A stretch of 64,000 bases of DNA from Lactarius indigo. Lineage: Eukaryota > Basidiomycota > Agaricomycetes > Russulales > Russulaceae. The notes beneath the pieces were generated by a model. The model was not told the origin of the DNA. It searched no databases and was given only the letters and a program-made list of their open reading frames with translations. Shown here piece by piece: positions 1 to 11,400 of this stretch (positions within the stretch are counted from its first letter, which is position 1; the number at the start of each line of letters is the position of its first letter). A program made the position numbers and the translations under genes. The stretch is taken from the NCBI GenBank assembly GCA_025766275.1, contig JAFKAC010000032.1:186001-250000 (forward strand), in the 5' to 3' direction.

Positions 1-588
1 GTCCAACCGGCGCCGGCTGGAAGCGGGGTGTCCGCTTTTCGATTATTAGCACACACAAGTCGAAACATGCCTCATAGTAACACATATTAGTGACAGGAAG
101 TACAGGGAATATGGATATACAAGGGACGACAAAAGGAACTCAGTGAATGGATGTGGGGGTATGCTTTTATGGTCTGTTGATTGTGAAACAAGTCAATAAG
201 ATGTTTAGAGAGTTTGGATGAAATTGTAATAAGTCCTTACTACTCCAGGAGTTGGAATCAGTGGTCGTGATCATTATTTGATTGAGGGTAATATTCACAT
301 AGAATGAATAGATATAGAAAGGCTATACAAATGTGAAGGGGTTGGAAGATACCATCCCTCATGAATGGACATGACTCGGTGCCTAACCAGCTAATATACC
401 CAAGAATACACCTTGCATTGGCTGGTATCCATATGTGTCCAGTGGATCTATGATTGTAGCAGAGTCGGACACTCCGTCAATGTCACCATATACATACTTC
501 TATCCATCTGAATATATTAACATAAGAGTATGGATATCCTGCAAAGAACTGATATCTATCCATATGTAAAATAATGGGAATGCATGTG

Positions 589-3500
589 TTAGAACAAGTG
601 GATTGATTTAACTTTACAATGCTTTAATGGAGCATCTGTGATTGGGGTGAGGGCCTTAACTGAGCTTCTGGAGAGTTCTTCCCATGCATGCATCTGATAT
701 GATGCATATGCTTGGTGCCCCTTAAGCGAATCCTGTGCAGCAATGGTCATGAGCTTCTTCCACATCTTTGCCTTGGCATGGAAGTATGCAGGGACCCATT
801 CAGCTTCATTATGGATGCTGTGCTGCTCCTCCAACCATCGTTCAAACTGTGCCCTTGCACGGAGCCAATGAACCCTTTCAACTGTTAAATAATTGAGTCC
901 ATCAATATAAGCACTGATGAATATGAGAACCTACAATCATCCATCCATGTTCCATCATCTTCAACAGTGTGGCCAAACCCCCAGATCCAGGATGTTTGCT
1001 TGTTACGCTGTCCTATTGGCTCTGATCCAAGAACCAAGGTTGCTACATGGAAGTCCTCTGCACGTAATCTTGGAAGGTCCTGTAGATTCATTGATGCCTG
1101 TCGGAGACTCCGGTATGCATCACGTGCCATGCTGTATATGCGTGCATGCTCATGGACAGTAGTATCAACACTGTGTATGGCATTCCAAGCACGGGTCTTT
1201 GTCTGCTGTGTGTTAGCAGGTCTAACCTGAGTGCGGAACAGAGCTGACTTGAATCCAAGGGCAAGGCGGATCCTGTGAATGGAATCACTGGCTTGTGCAT
1301 GGCGTAGCTGTACCTCCTTCCTGGCAAGAGATTGGGCTCCATGCTTGACACACCATTCCCATCCAAGGGATGAGGGAAGAAGAATGGGAAGATCTTCTGG
1401 ATTGATGCCATCCATCCCAGATCCATCCAATGCCTGATGAGTGTGATGATGGAAATCATGACCTGAATGATTGTCATCTGTATTATCGGGAGGTCCGAGA
1501 TCATCCACATGGTCGTACTCTTCATAATTACCCAATGGTGATATTGGGGAATCATCTGTGAGTTTCTGTTGGAGGAGGAAAGAATCTCCCTGATGCTCAA
1601 ATATGTCAATGAGCTTCTGGAGGCGACTCCGCTTATTTTCAATGACTTGGACCTCCTCTGTGTTGATCTTTGGACCATATGCCCGTAGTTGATATCTGAT
1701 GGCCAGTCTTCACAGGACATCAGCCAACAGTCACATATACCATTGAAGGGACCAACTGTAGCTCCTGAATCTTTATCCCACAAGAAATCCAAGATGTTTG
1801 CCCATGAGTAGTAATATCTCTACTTTCCTCTGAAATCAGTTGTTGCTGGATTTCTGCACGAGAGGGAGCTAATGATATTCATCAGTGTAGAATAGATTGG
1901 TTTATTGGGTAACAATACCTTTGGATGATGCTGTATCATATATGTCCATTAAAGTAGGGTCTTCATACCTGTTAGATTGAGCATGGTTCTCTGCCTCAAG
2001 CCATCGCTTGGTCTTCTTCCTGAAGCGTGCATTGAGTGTATTGAATGTCTCAGCACTGAGATCTATTCCAGTTTCCATGCGCTTCCACCACTTCAGAAGT
2101 GATGGAACTGGAACATGGATTATTATATTAGAATGTAGCATGGATATGGATGTGACAGACCAATGCGGACCATCTTCTTCCAATTGGAATGGTTCATGTG
2201 TGCATCCAAGACCTCCTGGCGATGGGCCAGGGACATCCCGCGGATACTCCGTGAGATATTATTGAGTGGTGCCCACAATGTCTCAATGATCTCCCCATCC
2301 ACCTGCTTCGCTCCAGGAATATAGCTTGGTGAAAAGCGGGGTAAGCATGAATCTTGATGGCCATGAATATGAAAGAGGCCAATCCCAGTCCGAAGTTGTA
2401 AAGAGCTAGACAGAGATAACTCTGGGCTCTTTTCCACCCTTTCCCTGAAGTGGACACCATATTGGCACATGATGTCATACATAACCAGGGCCACAGGGAT
2501 GTCCTCCATGTTGTAGGAGAGGGCCTTGCAAAGGCTATAGTCCATATTTATTTGCCTAGCATAAGAGCGATGTCATATCCACACCTAGAGTCTTTAAACA
2601 TTGGACATACCTCTCTCCCTTCTGGAAGTCAACTACAGATGTAGGGACAAAGAATCCATGACAGCATGCGGTTGCCCCGATGCCTGTAACATCAAGGTGT
2701 GGACGACTTGAATTGGCCTGTTCAATGGCCCTATATGTGTTACATGTGCTGGGCTATGAGAATATAAGACAACAGTCACTGTCAATAGTATCTGACATAC
2801 CTGGGAAATCTCTTGCCCACTATGCAGGTGAGCCTTATATGAATTGGGATTTGCCATGAAGGCCATCCCTGCCGACAGCGGAACGTCCGCTTCCCCAGTT
2901 CTGCATCTCATATGCTCTGCTGAGAAGTTACCATCCATTATAAATGTTCGGATGAGCTGATTCCTTTGAGCAAGTCAACAATGGGATATTTGACATGTTT
3001 AATGAATGCATACGGTTCATCATTATATCTGTCCTTCCAATCATCAGGTAGATTGATACCTGGCTGTGGACAGGCTGGACAGAATATGGCCATGGATCCA
3101 TCATTAGCGGGGTCCCCGACTTGGAGATGTCCCAGACCATTCTGAATCCTATTCCTTAAATCTCGCCATTGCCTGGATGCTCTCAAGAGCTGTTTGTAGA
3201 GATTCTGTAAATGTTTATCAGTGATACAGTATGTGGTGCTGGGATGGCATTGTAACATACTGGGACATGGTCAGGGAACATCCGATTGGTGATGCTCTGA
3301 AGCTTAGAGTAGTACTGTTGTGCAGTTGTCTTGCACTCCAGGTTGTCAGCCAAGAAGTCATCCAGAACTGAGAAGGTAAATGCAGTCTCAATCTGCTTGA
3401 AGGTTGAAGGAAATATTCCAGCTTGGAGTAGTTGCTCATCATCGGCACCAGCATTGGGGCATATGCAGAAGAGTACATCCATATCAAAGACACCTGTCTG

Positions 3501-4459
3501 ATTGACAATTGTGATCAGTGGATTGCCTGACTTTGCGGTCCGTGTGCGTCTTGTGTTTCCCTCAGAGGGATCCAACACATCCCCAGGAAAGTCATACAAT
3601 GTGTCTGAAATCCCATGCATATCCTCAAGAGCTTGCAAAGGAGGTTGCGGGCCTCCTGAGGAATGGGCCTGCTCCTCCTCAACAGATATTAGTGATGTAG
3701 ACCGAGTGTGTCGGGACCTCCGCCTGCTTGTCTGTGGCTCTTTAGCTGCTTGAACTCCCTGGGTATAGATAAGTGCATATGACATTTCATAGGACTGATG
3801 TATTCATACCTCTACTGTAAGTGGGCATGGCTTTCCATCATGACCCAAACAGAGCTTAAATCCAATTGATATTAATGATATTGGTGCAAAGTGTGTGCCA
3901 GTCCAGCGGGACATCCGATGGAATGGGGATCTTGTATGTATTTGAAGGCAACATTCCTTGCAAAAGTAGTTACCTCCAACACAGTCGGAACACTTGATCT
4001 GCATTGACATGGTGCACATGGAGCATTTTGGGGCCCTTGTCAAACCCTCCATCTCTAGTAACAGGTGAAGATATCTGCTCCGGATGTCTATCCATTGGCC
4101 CATATGTGTCCGCAATGGTGTCTGTAAATGATCAGTATTTGATGGATGATGAAGGGTATTGTGTCGCATACATGTGGTTGGGGTTGTGTGTCATCAAGTT
4201 GAAGGTCTTGCATGTCAGCTTCATATGGTTCTATGGGTTGAAGGGTATGTGACTCCTGAACCCCCTGCGTTTGTTGCTTGGATGACTGCTCCTCAACTAT
4301 TGTAGCTTGGTTTGAAGCCTGGCCTGACTTCTTCTGCTTTGAAGAATGGAATGGGACCTCCTTCACAGTGGTTCGGAGTCCCCGCTTAGACTTTGATGTT
4401 TTAGAGACAACCTCAGAGACATCTCCCATAGGAATGGTAAAGGTGTTCTTGCGAGGCAT
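589..4459 (-). CDS. Gene A: KDZ transposase with CxC2 cysteine cluster
   Basis: Spliced transposase gene of about 1,100 residues with roughly nine short GT-AG introns. The ATG is at 4459-4457 and the TAA at 591-589. The N-terminus is basic and low complexity. A CxC2-like cluster follows at about 4060-3830, visible as CSMC, CSDC, CKECC and a distal CLGHDGKPCP. The KDZ core lies at about 2950-2120: MDGNFSAEHM, LDVTGIGATACCHGFF, DFQKGER, then YDIMCQYG, FHIHGHQDSC and DGEIIETLWAPLN, which supply the expected acidic catalytic residues. The C-terminal third (1900-589) is helical. The product should cut and join the element ends in the nucleus. Exons join in frame by eye and I saw no stop in them. 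Copy 2 has a nonsense codon at residue 29, so this copy is the likely functional source. Confidence 0.85.
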
Positions 4460-4668
4460 GATAGACAGTTTCAATGGAGTTAGGAGGATATGGATGATAG
4501 CAATTGGGACAGCATCAATCCTTTCACGCATTAAATACATTTACAACACCTTGGATATTCTACACATTGGAATATTGGGCTCGCTGCACAATCATACACC
4601 TGAAGAATGTGTACCCAATTCTAATCTGAAACTGTGGAGTGTATCTGATAGGAATACCATCATCTGTT

Positions 4669-5276
4669 CTATGTCATTTCGGGTGCTCCGAAACTACCGC
4701 TACCATTATCAACACCTTCAGATCCTGATGCCATCTCTGATGCATGTGGGGAGTGACCTTGATACTGTCCATCTTGTGTTTCACTTGTCGTTTGTGACAT
4801 ATTGATTCCCTCTGTTTCACATAGTGCCCTTACCATAAGGGAGATATCCTTAAGATCCATGCACATCTCCTCTGTCTCCAATATGAGGTCTGCATGCTCC
4901 TGACCATGTCAGACATGTTAAGTGGTTCCATATTATCGTGTACATACCATATGGTCATTGGGCAGACTTGCATGGTCCACATGGGCAGGGGAATGTGGTT
5001 CGATGGAGTCAGGTTTCAGGTTAATGGTTTCAGCATTAGAATCTGATCCATACATGTCATCTTCATCAAATGACATTGCATCGGAGGAAGAGCTATCAAC
5101 TGGATCGGAAAACATGGTGGGTGGATGTTTGGAGTATGCTTGGGGAGTCCGCCTATCCCTCAAGTGGGTTTTCTGATTCTTATGGTGGGTTCCTGGGATA
5201 GTGGCAATTAGTGAATATTCATGGAAGTACCTGAAATGGAGGGCATACGTTTTACTTTGGATGTGGATGGCTGCAT
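4669..5276 (-). CDS. Gene E: small acidic element-encoded protein, unknown function
   Basis: A small spliced gene just upstream of the transposase on the same strand (about 210 bp gap). The ATG is at 5276-5274; a 46-nt first exon is followed by introns ending in CCCAG and GTCAG. The product is about 175 residues, rich in Ser, Asp and Glu (DPVDSSSSDAMSFDEDDMYG), with a short helical stretch (ILETEEMCMDLKDISLMV) that could form a coiled coil. I do not recognise a family. Its reading frame is kept in KDZ-2 (41546-42153) with only a few substitutions, which supports it being a real gene. A role as transposase partner is possible but unproven. A TATA-like run lies just upstream at about 5306-5313. 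Confidence 0.6.
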
Positions 5277-5922
5277 GGTGTATAATGTAGTCTAGCTGTT
5301 ACACGGTATAAATATCCCCTAATTGAACTATCATGTGTGGAACACAGTTACATGTTTGCCTCATATGTAGGAGCATTGTGTATGCCATCTAGTATCATGC
5401 CGGACTCCCCATCTAATCGCACAACTATCTCCCATACGTGTTTCGCGAATCCCTGTAGCATTACATCTAATACAGGTATCACAATACCCACCAAACCACA
5501 TACGGATATCCCATGCATTACAGCGGGGTCCCCGCCACACTGTACGCATATTTGTAACAAATATATTTGATTGTTTGATGCAGATGTCACATAGACCTTC
5601 AGATATACCACAAGGAAATAACAAACATATTGAAGCAGGGTTCTGGACTGTTGCATATGTAAAACATGTTTTATGTGTACCAGGTAGCAATTGTAATACA
5701 GTCCCACACAACGCTTCAATCAGCATATCCAATTGAGCGGACCTCCCGACACATCACATGACACCTTCCCATCATACATTGATACAGGGACCCCAAACTG
5801 TTGCATATGGAAAATGTAAATCTAGATACAGTCCCACACGACACGTCATCAGGTATCCCCCAATACCACATGATGCTCTCCTATTCATAGAAGCGGGGAC
5901 CCCGACACATCACACGTATCAC
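5277..5922. repeat. Intergenic spacer with ~156-bp imperfect tandem units, each carrying the 11-bp palindrome
   Basis: No gene is seen. Related blocks recur about 156 bp apart: a ctgttgcatatg stretch, then acagtcccacac, then the palindrome followed by acacatcac. The two clearest copies put palindromes at 5738-5748 and 5894-5904. A third palindrome lies at 5524-5534. The same layout is kept in KDZ-2 (about 40870-41540), where one unit has an extra 18 bp. The spacer lies between gene E (leftward) and the 3' end of gene B, so it probably holds the promoter for the A/E side and a cluster of binding sites. Confidence 0.55.
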
Positions 5923-5927
5923 GCCTG
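5923..5927. repeat. Target site duplication of gypsy-1, left copy (gcctg)
   Basis: The bases gcctg here are repeated at 13750-13754. The uninterrupted site is seen on the other strand in KDZ-2 near 40880, which has a single gcctg between cac and cttc. That proves both the insertion and its 5-bp duplication. Confidence 0.95.
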
Positions 5928-6436
5928 TGTTACGATACGGACTTGGTGACTCATTATACACGACTCATGACCGGTTATGACTACGGTCCGGTATCAGTAT
6001 TAGTCATGGACTCTTACATCGCATCAGTCAGCATAGTAGTTCGCATGTGATTGTGACTCATGTATGACTCATTCCTAGGATAGCTGTACTAGGGTTCGAG
6101 CTAGTTACGCTATTGGTTATTTACTGTTCCAGCGGCGCTTTAAAGCCCGCGTGTATCTGTATAAATAGTCGACTCGGAAGACCAAGAGTCTCCATCTTGG
6201 TCTTCTTCAATCCACCACTTGACTCGTCCTCTATTTGCCTTAGTCTCGGACTAAGTGTGCTTCCACTTGTATCCATCTATCGGATACTCCTTCTTCACCT
6301 TTAGCTGCAGCGTGTGCCTGAGTGCCCCTGTTCAGCTCGCGTTGGGTTGACACGTGATCCCCATTCGCTTACCTTTCGCTAAGTCGATTACGCCTCTCTC
6401 AAGTCCAAGTCGGACTGACGCCGGTGGAGCGTAACA
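5928..6436 (+). repeat. gypsy-1 5' LTR
   Basis: Starts TGTTACGATACGG and ends GGAGCGTAACA. It carries the promoter and the sequence that becomes the self-primer. I found no difference from the 3' LTR. A 63-codon open frame at 6113-6304 occurs in both LTRs and is not a gene. Confidence 0.95.
6160..6167 (+). promoter_or_regulatory. TATA box of gypsy-1 LTR
   Basis: TATAAATA lies 34 bp before the segment atcttggtctt (6194-6204). This is the right distance for transcription to begin at or just before that segment, which would make it the RNA 5' end and hence the self-primer. An inverted copy (aagaccaaga) lies just upstream, so the DNA can also form a hairpin here. Confidence 0.65.
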
Positions 6437-6438
6437 TT

Positions 6439-6449
6439 AAGACCAAGAT
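6439..6449 (+). other. Primer binding site, self-priming (Tf1-type)
   Basis: AAGACCAAGAT begins two bases after the LTR end and is an exact 11-nt complement of atcttggtctt at 6194-6204, near the predicted RNA 5' end. No tRNA-like TGG start is found at this position. This matches self-priming in Tf1 of fission yeast, where the first 11 nt of the mRNA prime minus-strand synthesis. gypsy-2 has the same arrangement. Confidence 0.75.
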
Positions 6450-6456
6450 CCTCATC

Positions 6457-8430
6457 GTGGCGTATTCGACTAGAGACCAGTGGACGTCCTTTCGTCCCTA
6501 TCATATTGAACGACGAGGAGATCGCAACGTACCCACAAGATTCCTAGGAGCAGCTCAGTGGAGAGAAAGAGGAGAAGACACCGGATATTTCGTAGAATTT
6601 AACGGTCCTAACCGTTTTCGACCCGTTGAGTTTAACTTCGAGCATCTCTGTTGGGTCGAGGTTACTTGGAACCCTATAGATCATCGCTGGGACATCGTAC
6701 GACCAGCAGGAAGAAATTACAATTGCGACATCGACGTGCGAGAGCTTAATAGCCGCGCAGACTACGGTCCCATTGACGGACAAGCACAAGAACACACAGA
6801 CGAAGGAATCAGTGGAGAAGAAGCGTCTGAAAGTCAGTCGCCAAGCAGAGGAACAACACCAGCAGAAGAAGCCAGTCTAGGAGCAATTGGCGATCATATT
6901 ATACAACGAACTGAGTCCCTTACCATTCACCAACCCGAACCCGAAGTAATTCACATTCATAGCCCAGCAGCCGCAATGGCAACTGCCACTATCACACACG
7001 AAGAGCTGCAGCTCACCATAGAAGCAAGGGATCAGATAGCCCTAGAAGAACAAAGACGCATCGCCGAAGAATCAAGAGCTAATCTAGCTCCTATTAATCC
7101 CTACACCGGCCACCGAATGACCGAAGACGATGTAGCAATCCATCGTGCAATTGGGCCCGATGTCGCTGACCCCCCCAGCGGAGGAGGAGGACCTCCTAAC
7201 GATCTACCAGGGGGAGGAGGAGGACCCCCATCTCGAGGACCCGGATTTGGGGGATTCCCCGGAGGATTCCCCGGAGGATTCCCAGGGGGACCACCAGAAG
7301 GAGGACCTCCGGGAGGAGGATTACCAGGTGCAGGTCCTATTGTTCCCCCTCCAAGTAACAAGTTAGCTGGCGAAGCACCTACAGTATTCGATGGAGAACG
7401 CGCCAAGGTGGAGGCGTTCCTCACCCAATGGCACGTCTACTGGGGCATGAATGCCGACGAGGGCATCATGGCGACTCCATATCGACGTGCCCTACTTTTC
7501 CTATCATACATCAAAGGCGTTAACGTCAGCGAATGGGTATTGGCGATGCTTACCTGGCTTAACGGCCAGATACAAGCCGGCATACCTCGAACTAGTGAAG
7601 GACTATGGAACGAAGTCACGCGCAGCTTTATGCAACGTTTCCGCAATACAATGGAACAGGAACAAGCTCAATACGAGCTCAAGAAAGGAGTCAAGATGAT
7701 TGGGGGCAATTTAGATGAGTATTGCACCCAATTCGAACAGTTAATACGCCGCGCTCAGTACAGGCTTGACGATCCGCAAACGCTCGACTTATTCGCAAGC
7801 GGCTTACCAAAAGACCTATATGAAAAGGTCTACACCCTTGACAACCCCCGCAACTACCGCGAATGGAAAGAAGCAGCCACTACCCGGCAACAACAGTATC
7901 TTCACCTAAAAGCGGTATTGAATAAGGGAGTCCCTCCAGGACAAGGACAAGGAAGACAACGACAACAACGACAATGGCAGGGACCACCGAGAAGTTCGTG
8001 GCAACCAAGGAATTTGCGAGATCCAAACGCCATGGATACCTCGGCGGACCGAATCAGAGGGCGACTCGCAGGAGCCGAAGACATACTCGCTCCTCGCCCT
8101 CCATACCGACCACGAGGAGGATTCCTCCAAAGAGGAGGAGGACGTAGTAACCCAAGGCCAGTCACATGTTATAACTGTAGAAAGGACGGACACATGGCCC
8201 GTGATTGCAGACAACCGCGCGGAGAGTACCAACCCCAAGCATCAACTAGTCGATATGTTGACACCGACTATCATCAACAAGAACCCGAGGTCGCTACCAG
8301 GGCGGTCCAAGACGTACCCCCTCAACAGCGCGCCAGCGATTGGCTTAACGGAGTGGCAGGAGAATCAGACGACGTAAAAGACATTATCCTCCAACAGTTG
8401 TGGAAGAAGGAGGGTTTTCAGGACGCCTGA
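6457..8430 (+). CDS. gag: gypsy-1 Gag polyprotein (probable GUG start)
   Basis: Gag of about 657 residues that builds the virus-like particle. A conserved N-terminal region (about residues 7-120, including YFVEFNGPNRF and NSRADYGPIDGQ) precedes an acidic linker, a Gly/Pro-rich stretch and the retrotransposon Gag core (VFDGERAKVEAFLTQWHVYW to about 7920). A CCHC zinc knuckle, CYNCRKDGHMARDC, lies at about 8169-8210. The frame is open from 6358 but has no ATG before 6976. The GTG at 6457 has A at -3 and G at +4 and is matched by a GTG at the same place in gypsy-2, so I chose it as the start. The last codons contain the slip site into pol. Confidence 0.85.
   Translation: MAYSTRDQWTSFRPYHIERRGDRNVPTRFLGAAQWRERGEDTGYFVEFNGPNRFRPVEFNFEHLCWVEVTWNPIDHRWDIVRPAGRNYNCDIDVRELNSRADYGPIDGQAQEHTDEGISGEEASESQSPSRGTTPAEEASLGAIGDHIIQRTESLTIHQPEPEVIHIHSPAAAMATATITHEELQLTIEARDQIALEEQRRIAEESRANLAPINPYTGHRMTEDDVAIHRAIGPDVADPPSGGGGPPNDLPGGGGGPPSRGPGFGGFPGGFPGGFPGGPPEGGPPGGGLPGAGPIVPPPSNKLAGEAPTVFDGERAKVEAFLTQWHVYWGMNADEGIMATPYRRALLFLSYIKGVNVSEWVLAMLTWLNGQIQAGIPRTSEGLWNEVTRSFMQRFRNTMEQEQAQYELKKGVKMIGGNLDEYCTQFEQLIRRAQYRLDDPQTLDLFASGLPKDLYEKVYTLDNPRNYREWKEAATTRQQQYLHLKAVLNKGVPPGQGQGRQRQQRQWQGPPRSSWQPRNLRDPNAMDTSADRIRGRLAGAEDILAPRPPYRPRGGFLQRGGGRSNPRPVTCYNCRKDGHMARDCRQPRGEYQPQASTSRYVDTDYHQQEPEVATRAVQDVPPQQRASDWLNGVAGESDDVKDIILQQLWKKEGFQDA
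8412..8418 (+). promoter_or_regulatory. -1 ribosomal frameshift heptamer GGGTTTT
   Basis: Read in the gag frame this is G GGT TTT, a canonical X XXY YYZ slippery site four codons before the gag stop at 8428-8430. A -1 slip leads into the pol frame as GGG TTT TCA. The same heptamer sits at the matching place in gypsy-2 (58444-58450). The following conserved ctgggtgaggg may be part of a stimulatory structure, which I could not fold. Confidence 0.7.
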
Positions 8431-11400
8431 ACCCATCGGCCTGGGTGAGGGCAGTTAATTGTAACAGTGTAATCATGACTCGCTATCGTTCTATGAGAGT
8501 TCCAGTATCGATTCGCACCAGTTACGCAATGGCCGACATACGAGCATTAGTCGATTCAGGAGCAACCCATTGCTTCATGAAACCCTCCTTCGCAAAAAGG
8601 ATGGGACTAGGGACCAAATTACTCGACATCCCAAAGAAAATATGGAACATCGACAATACGGAAAACAAGTCGGGGCGTATCACCCATTATACAGATGTTG
8701 ATGTCCAAACTAAAGGCATTCATAAGGAGATCCGTTTCCTTATTACAGATATTGGAAACGAAGACATCGTACTAGGATATCCCTGGCTTGCCATCTATGA
8801 CCCGCATATCAAATGGTCGCAAGCGGCTATTCACGAAGACATGCTCCCTATCATTATTCGTTCCACCAATCCCTACGTCAAAACCACACCAATAGTGGCC
8901 GCAACCACCGTCCAAAACGATGACTATGAAGTTGTACACTCCTGTGTTATCACGGACGAACAACGACAACAATTTGAGGAAGGATGCCAAATTAGAGCCA
9001 CTGCCACCGACCTCGCTATTGCCGCTCAACAATACACCACTAAAGCTGAGTTACCCCTAGAGTATCGCGAATTCGAACGTCTCTTCAGTGAAGAAGCGTC
9101 GGACAGGTTTCCACCCAGCAGGCCCTGGGATCATGCTATCGAGTTCAAACCAGGAACAGCCGATGCCATAGACTGCAAGATATACCCTATGACTCAAGAG
9201 GAAGACAAGAAATTACGCGAATGGATCGACGAGCAATTAAAGAAGGGGTATATACGACCTTCTAAGTCCCCATATGCGTCGTCCTTCTTCTTTATCAAAA
9301 AGAAAGACGGTAAATTACGACCCGTCCAGGACTATCGAAAAATTAACGCGGTTACCATCCGCAACCAATATCCACTTCCCCTCATCTCCGATCTCATCAC
9401 CGACCTCAGCAACGCCCACATCTACACGAAGCTTGACGTTAGATGGGGTTACAACAACATACGTATCAAAGAGGGGGACGAAGAAAAGGCAGCGTTCAAA
9501 ACGCGATACGGGTTATTCGAACCAACGGTGATGTTCTTCGGCTTAACGAACTCCCCTGCGACGTTCCAGACCATGATGAACTTCATCTTTAGAGACGTTA
9601 TCGCAAAACACGAAAAACGCGGCACAACTATTCGGGTCTACATGGATGACATCGGTATCGCCACGGGACTTAACCACTCTCTACCCGACCACATCGAAGC
9701 AGTCAAAGACGTTCTCCGCGTATCCGCGGAGCATGACCTGTATTATAAACTTGAGAAATGCCTCTTCCACTCCCCGCGTATGGATTACCTGGGGGTAATC
9801 CTTGAAAAGGGGGTGACACGCATGGACCCCGTCAAAATTTCGGGCATCAAAGACTGGCCTACGCCGACCAAAGTTAAGGACGTCCGCTCTTTCCTGGGTT
9901 TTTGCAATTTTTACCGACCATTCATACGAGGATTCGCAACCAAAGCACGACCTCTCAACAAACTCACACGAAAAGACACTGAGTGGCATTGGGGAACTGA
10001 AGAAGAGAAAGCGTTCCAAGACCTCAAAACCCTTGTCACTAGTGAACCTGTCCTCGCACACCCGGACCTTACCCAACAATTCGAACTAGAGGTCGACGCA
10101 TCGGGATTTGCGACCGGAGCCGTTCTCCTACAACGCAAAGCAGACGGCAAACGACATCCCATCGGCTACTATTCATCCACTCTCAATGAAGCCGAGCGAA
10201 ACTACGACATCTACGATCTTGAACTTTTAGCAATCGTCAAGGCCTTCCGCCACTGGAGACCCCTTCTAGCGGGCTCTCCTCACAAAATTAAAGTATTCTC
10301 CGACCACCTCAATCTGCAATACTGGAAGTCACCTCAGAAAATTAGCAGACGTGTGGCTAGGGAAGTACTCGAACTCTCAGAATACGACTTTGAGATTCAT
10401 CACATTAAGGGAACTTCCAATGGACGCGCCGACGCACTGTCACGAAGGCCAGACTACGATCAAGGAGAAAACGACAACGAAGGGGTAACCGTGTTACCAG
10501 AAAACGTCTTTGCACGCGCCACTACGCTGGAAGAACCACGACATCCACATTGGAGACCTGAGATCCTACCGGTTGAAATGACTCCAGAACATCCAATTTA
10601 CGAGCAAGATACAGCTAAGTTGAAACCCTGGGTTGACGCTCACAAACTAAAAGATATTGAAGGAACGTGGTACAAAGATGGACGCCGAGTGGTCACCGGC
10701 GGTATCCACGATAAACGCACCATCATCGCTGCGCACCACGACTCTCCTGTCTACGGTCACCCCGGCATTAAACGAACTCTCCAGCTCACTGAACGGCATT
10801 ACTGGTGGCCCCAAATGAAGAATGACATCACAGACTACGTCAAAGGCTGCGCAGAATGCCAGCGACACAAAGTCAACCTTCGCCCCATTAGGGCGCCCCT
10901 ACAACCTATCTATCCGAAACCAGAAGCCCTGCCATTCGAGACTATTGCAGTGGACTTTATTACCAAACTCCCTATTTCTCGGGGATACGACTCTATTTTA
11001 ACGATAACAGATCACGATTGTACCAAAGCCGCCGTTTTTATCCCTTGCAACGAGGAAATAACGGCGGAGGGGACGGCTGCCCTGTACGTTTCTCACGTCT
11101 TCCCACGATTCGGACTCCCCTCGCGCGTTATCAGTGATCGAGATCCCCGCTTCGCATCCAAGTTTATGCGGGAGATATGTAAAATCCTTGGCATCAGCCA
11201 AAATATCTCAACCGCTTATCACCCCAGAACCGACGGCCAATCAGAACGGACGAACCAATGGCTAGAACAATACCTCCGCTTCTGGGTAAATGAGCGACAA
11301 GACGACTGGGTCCGCTATCTGCCTATGGCGGAATTCACGCACAACAATTGGCCTAACGAAACCACAAGGGAATCCCCCTTCTTCCTCCTATCTGGGTTCA

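Noticed and set aside
6113..6304. 63-codon ORF in the gypsy-1 LTR (repeated at 13426-13617)
   Set aside because: It is identical only because the LTRs are identical. It spans the TATA box and RNA start and resembles no protein.
6437..6470. A tRNA-type primer binding site after the gypsy-1 LTR
   Set aside because: No TGG-starting tRNA 3'-end complement lies within the usual few bases of the LTR, whereas the exact 11-nt match to the predicted RNA 5' end does.
7101..7424. Minus-strand Gly/Pro-rich ORF opposite gag (and the similar one at 56902-57294)
   Set aside because: It is a shadow of the repetitive Gly/Pro codons of gag on the other strand.
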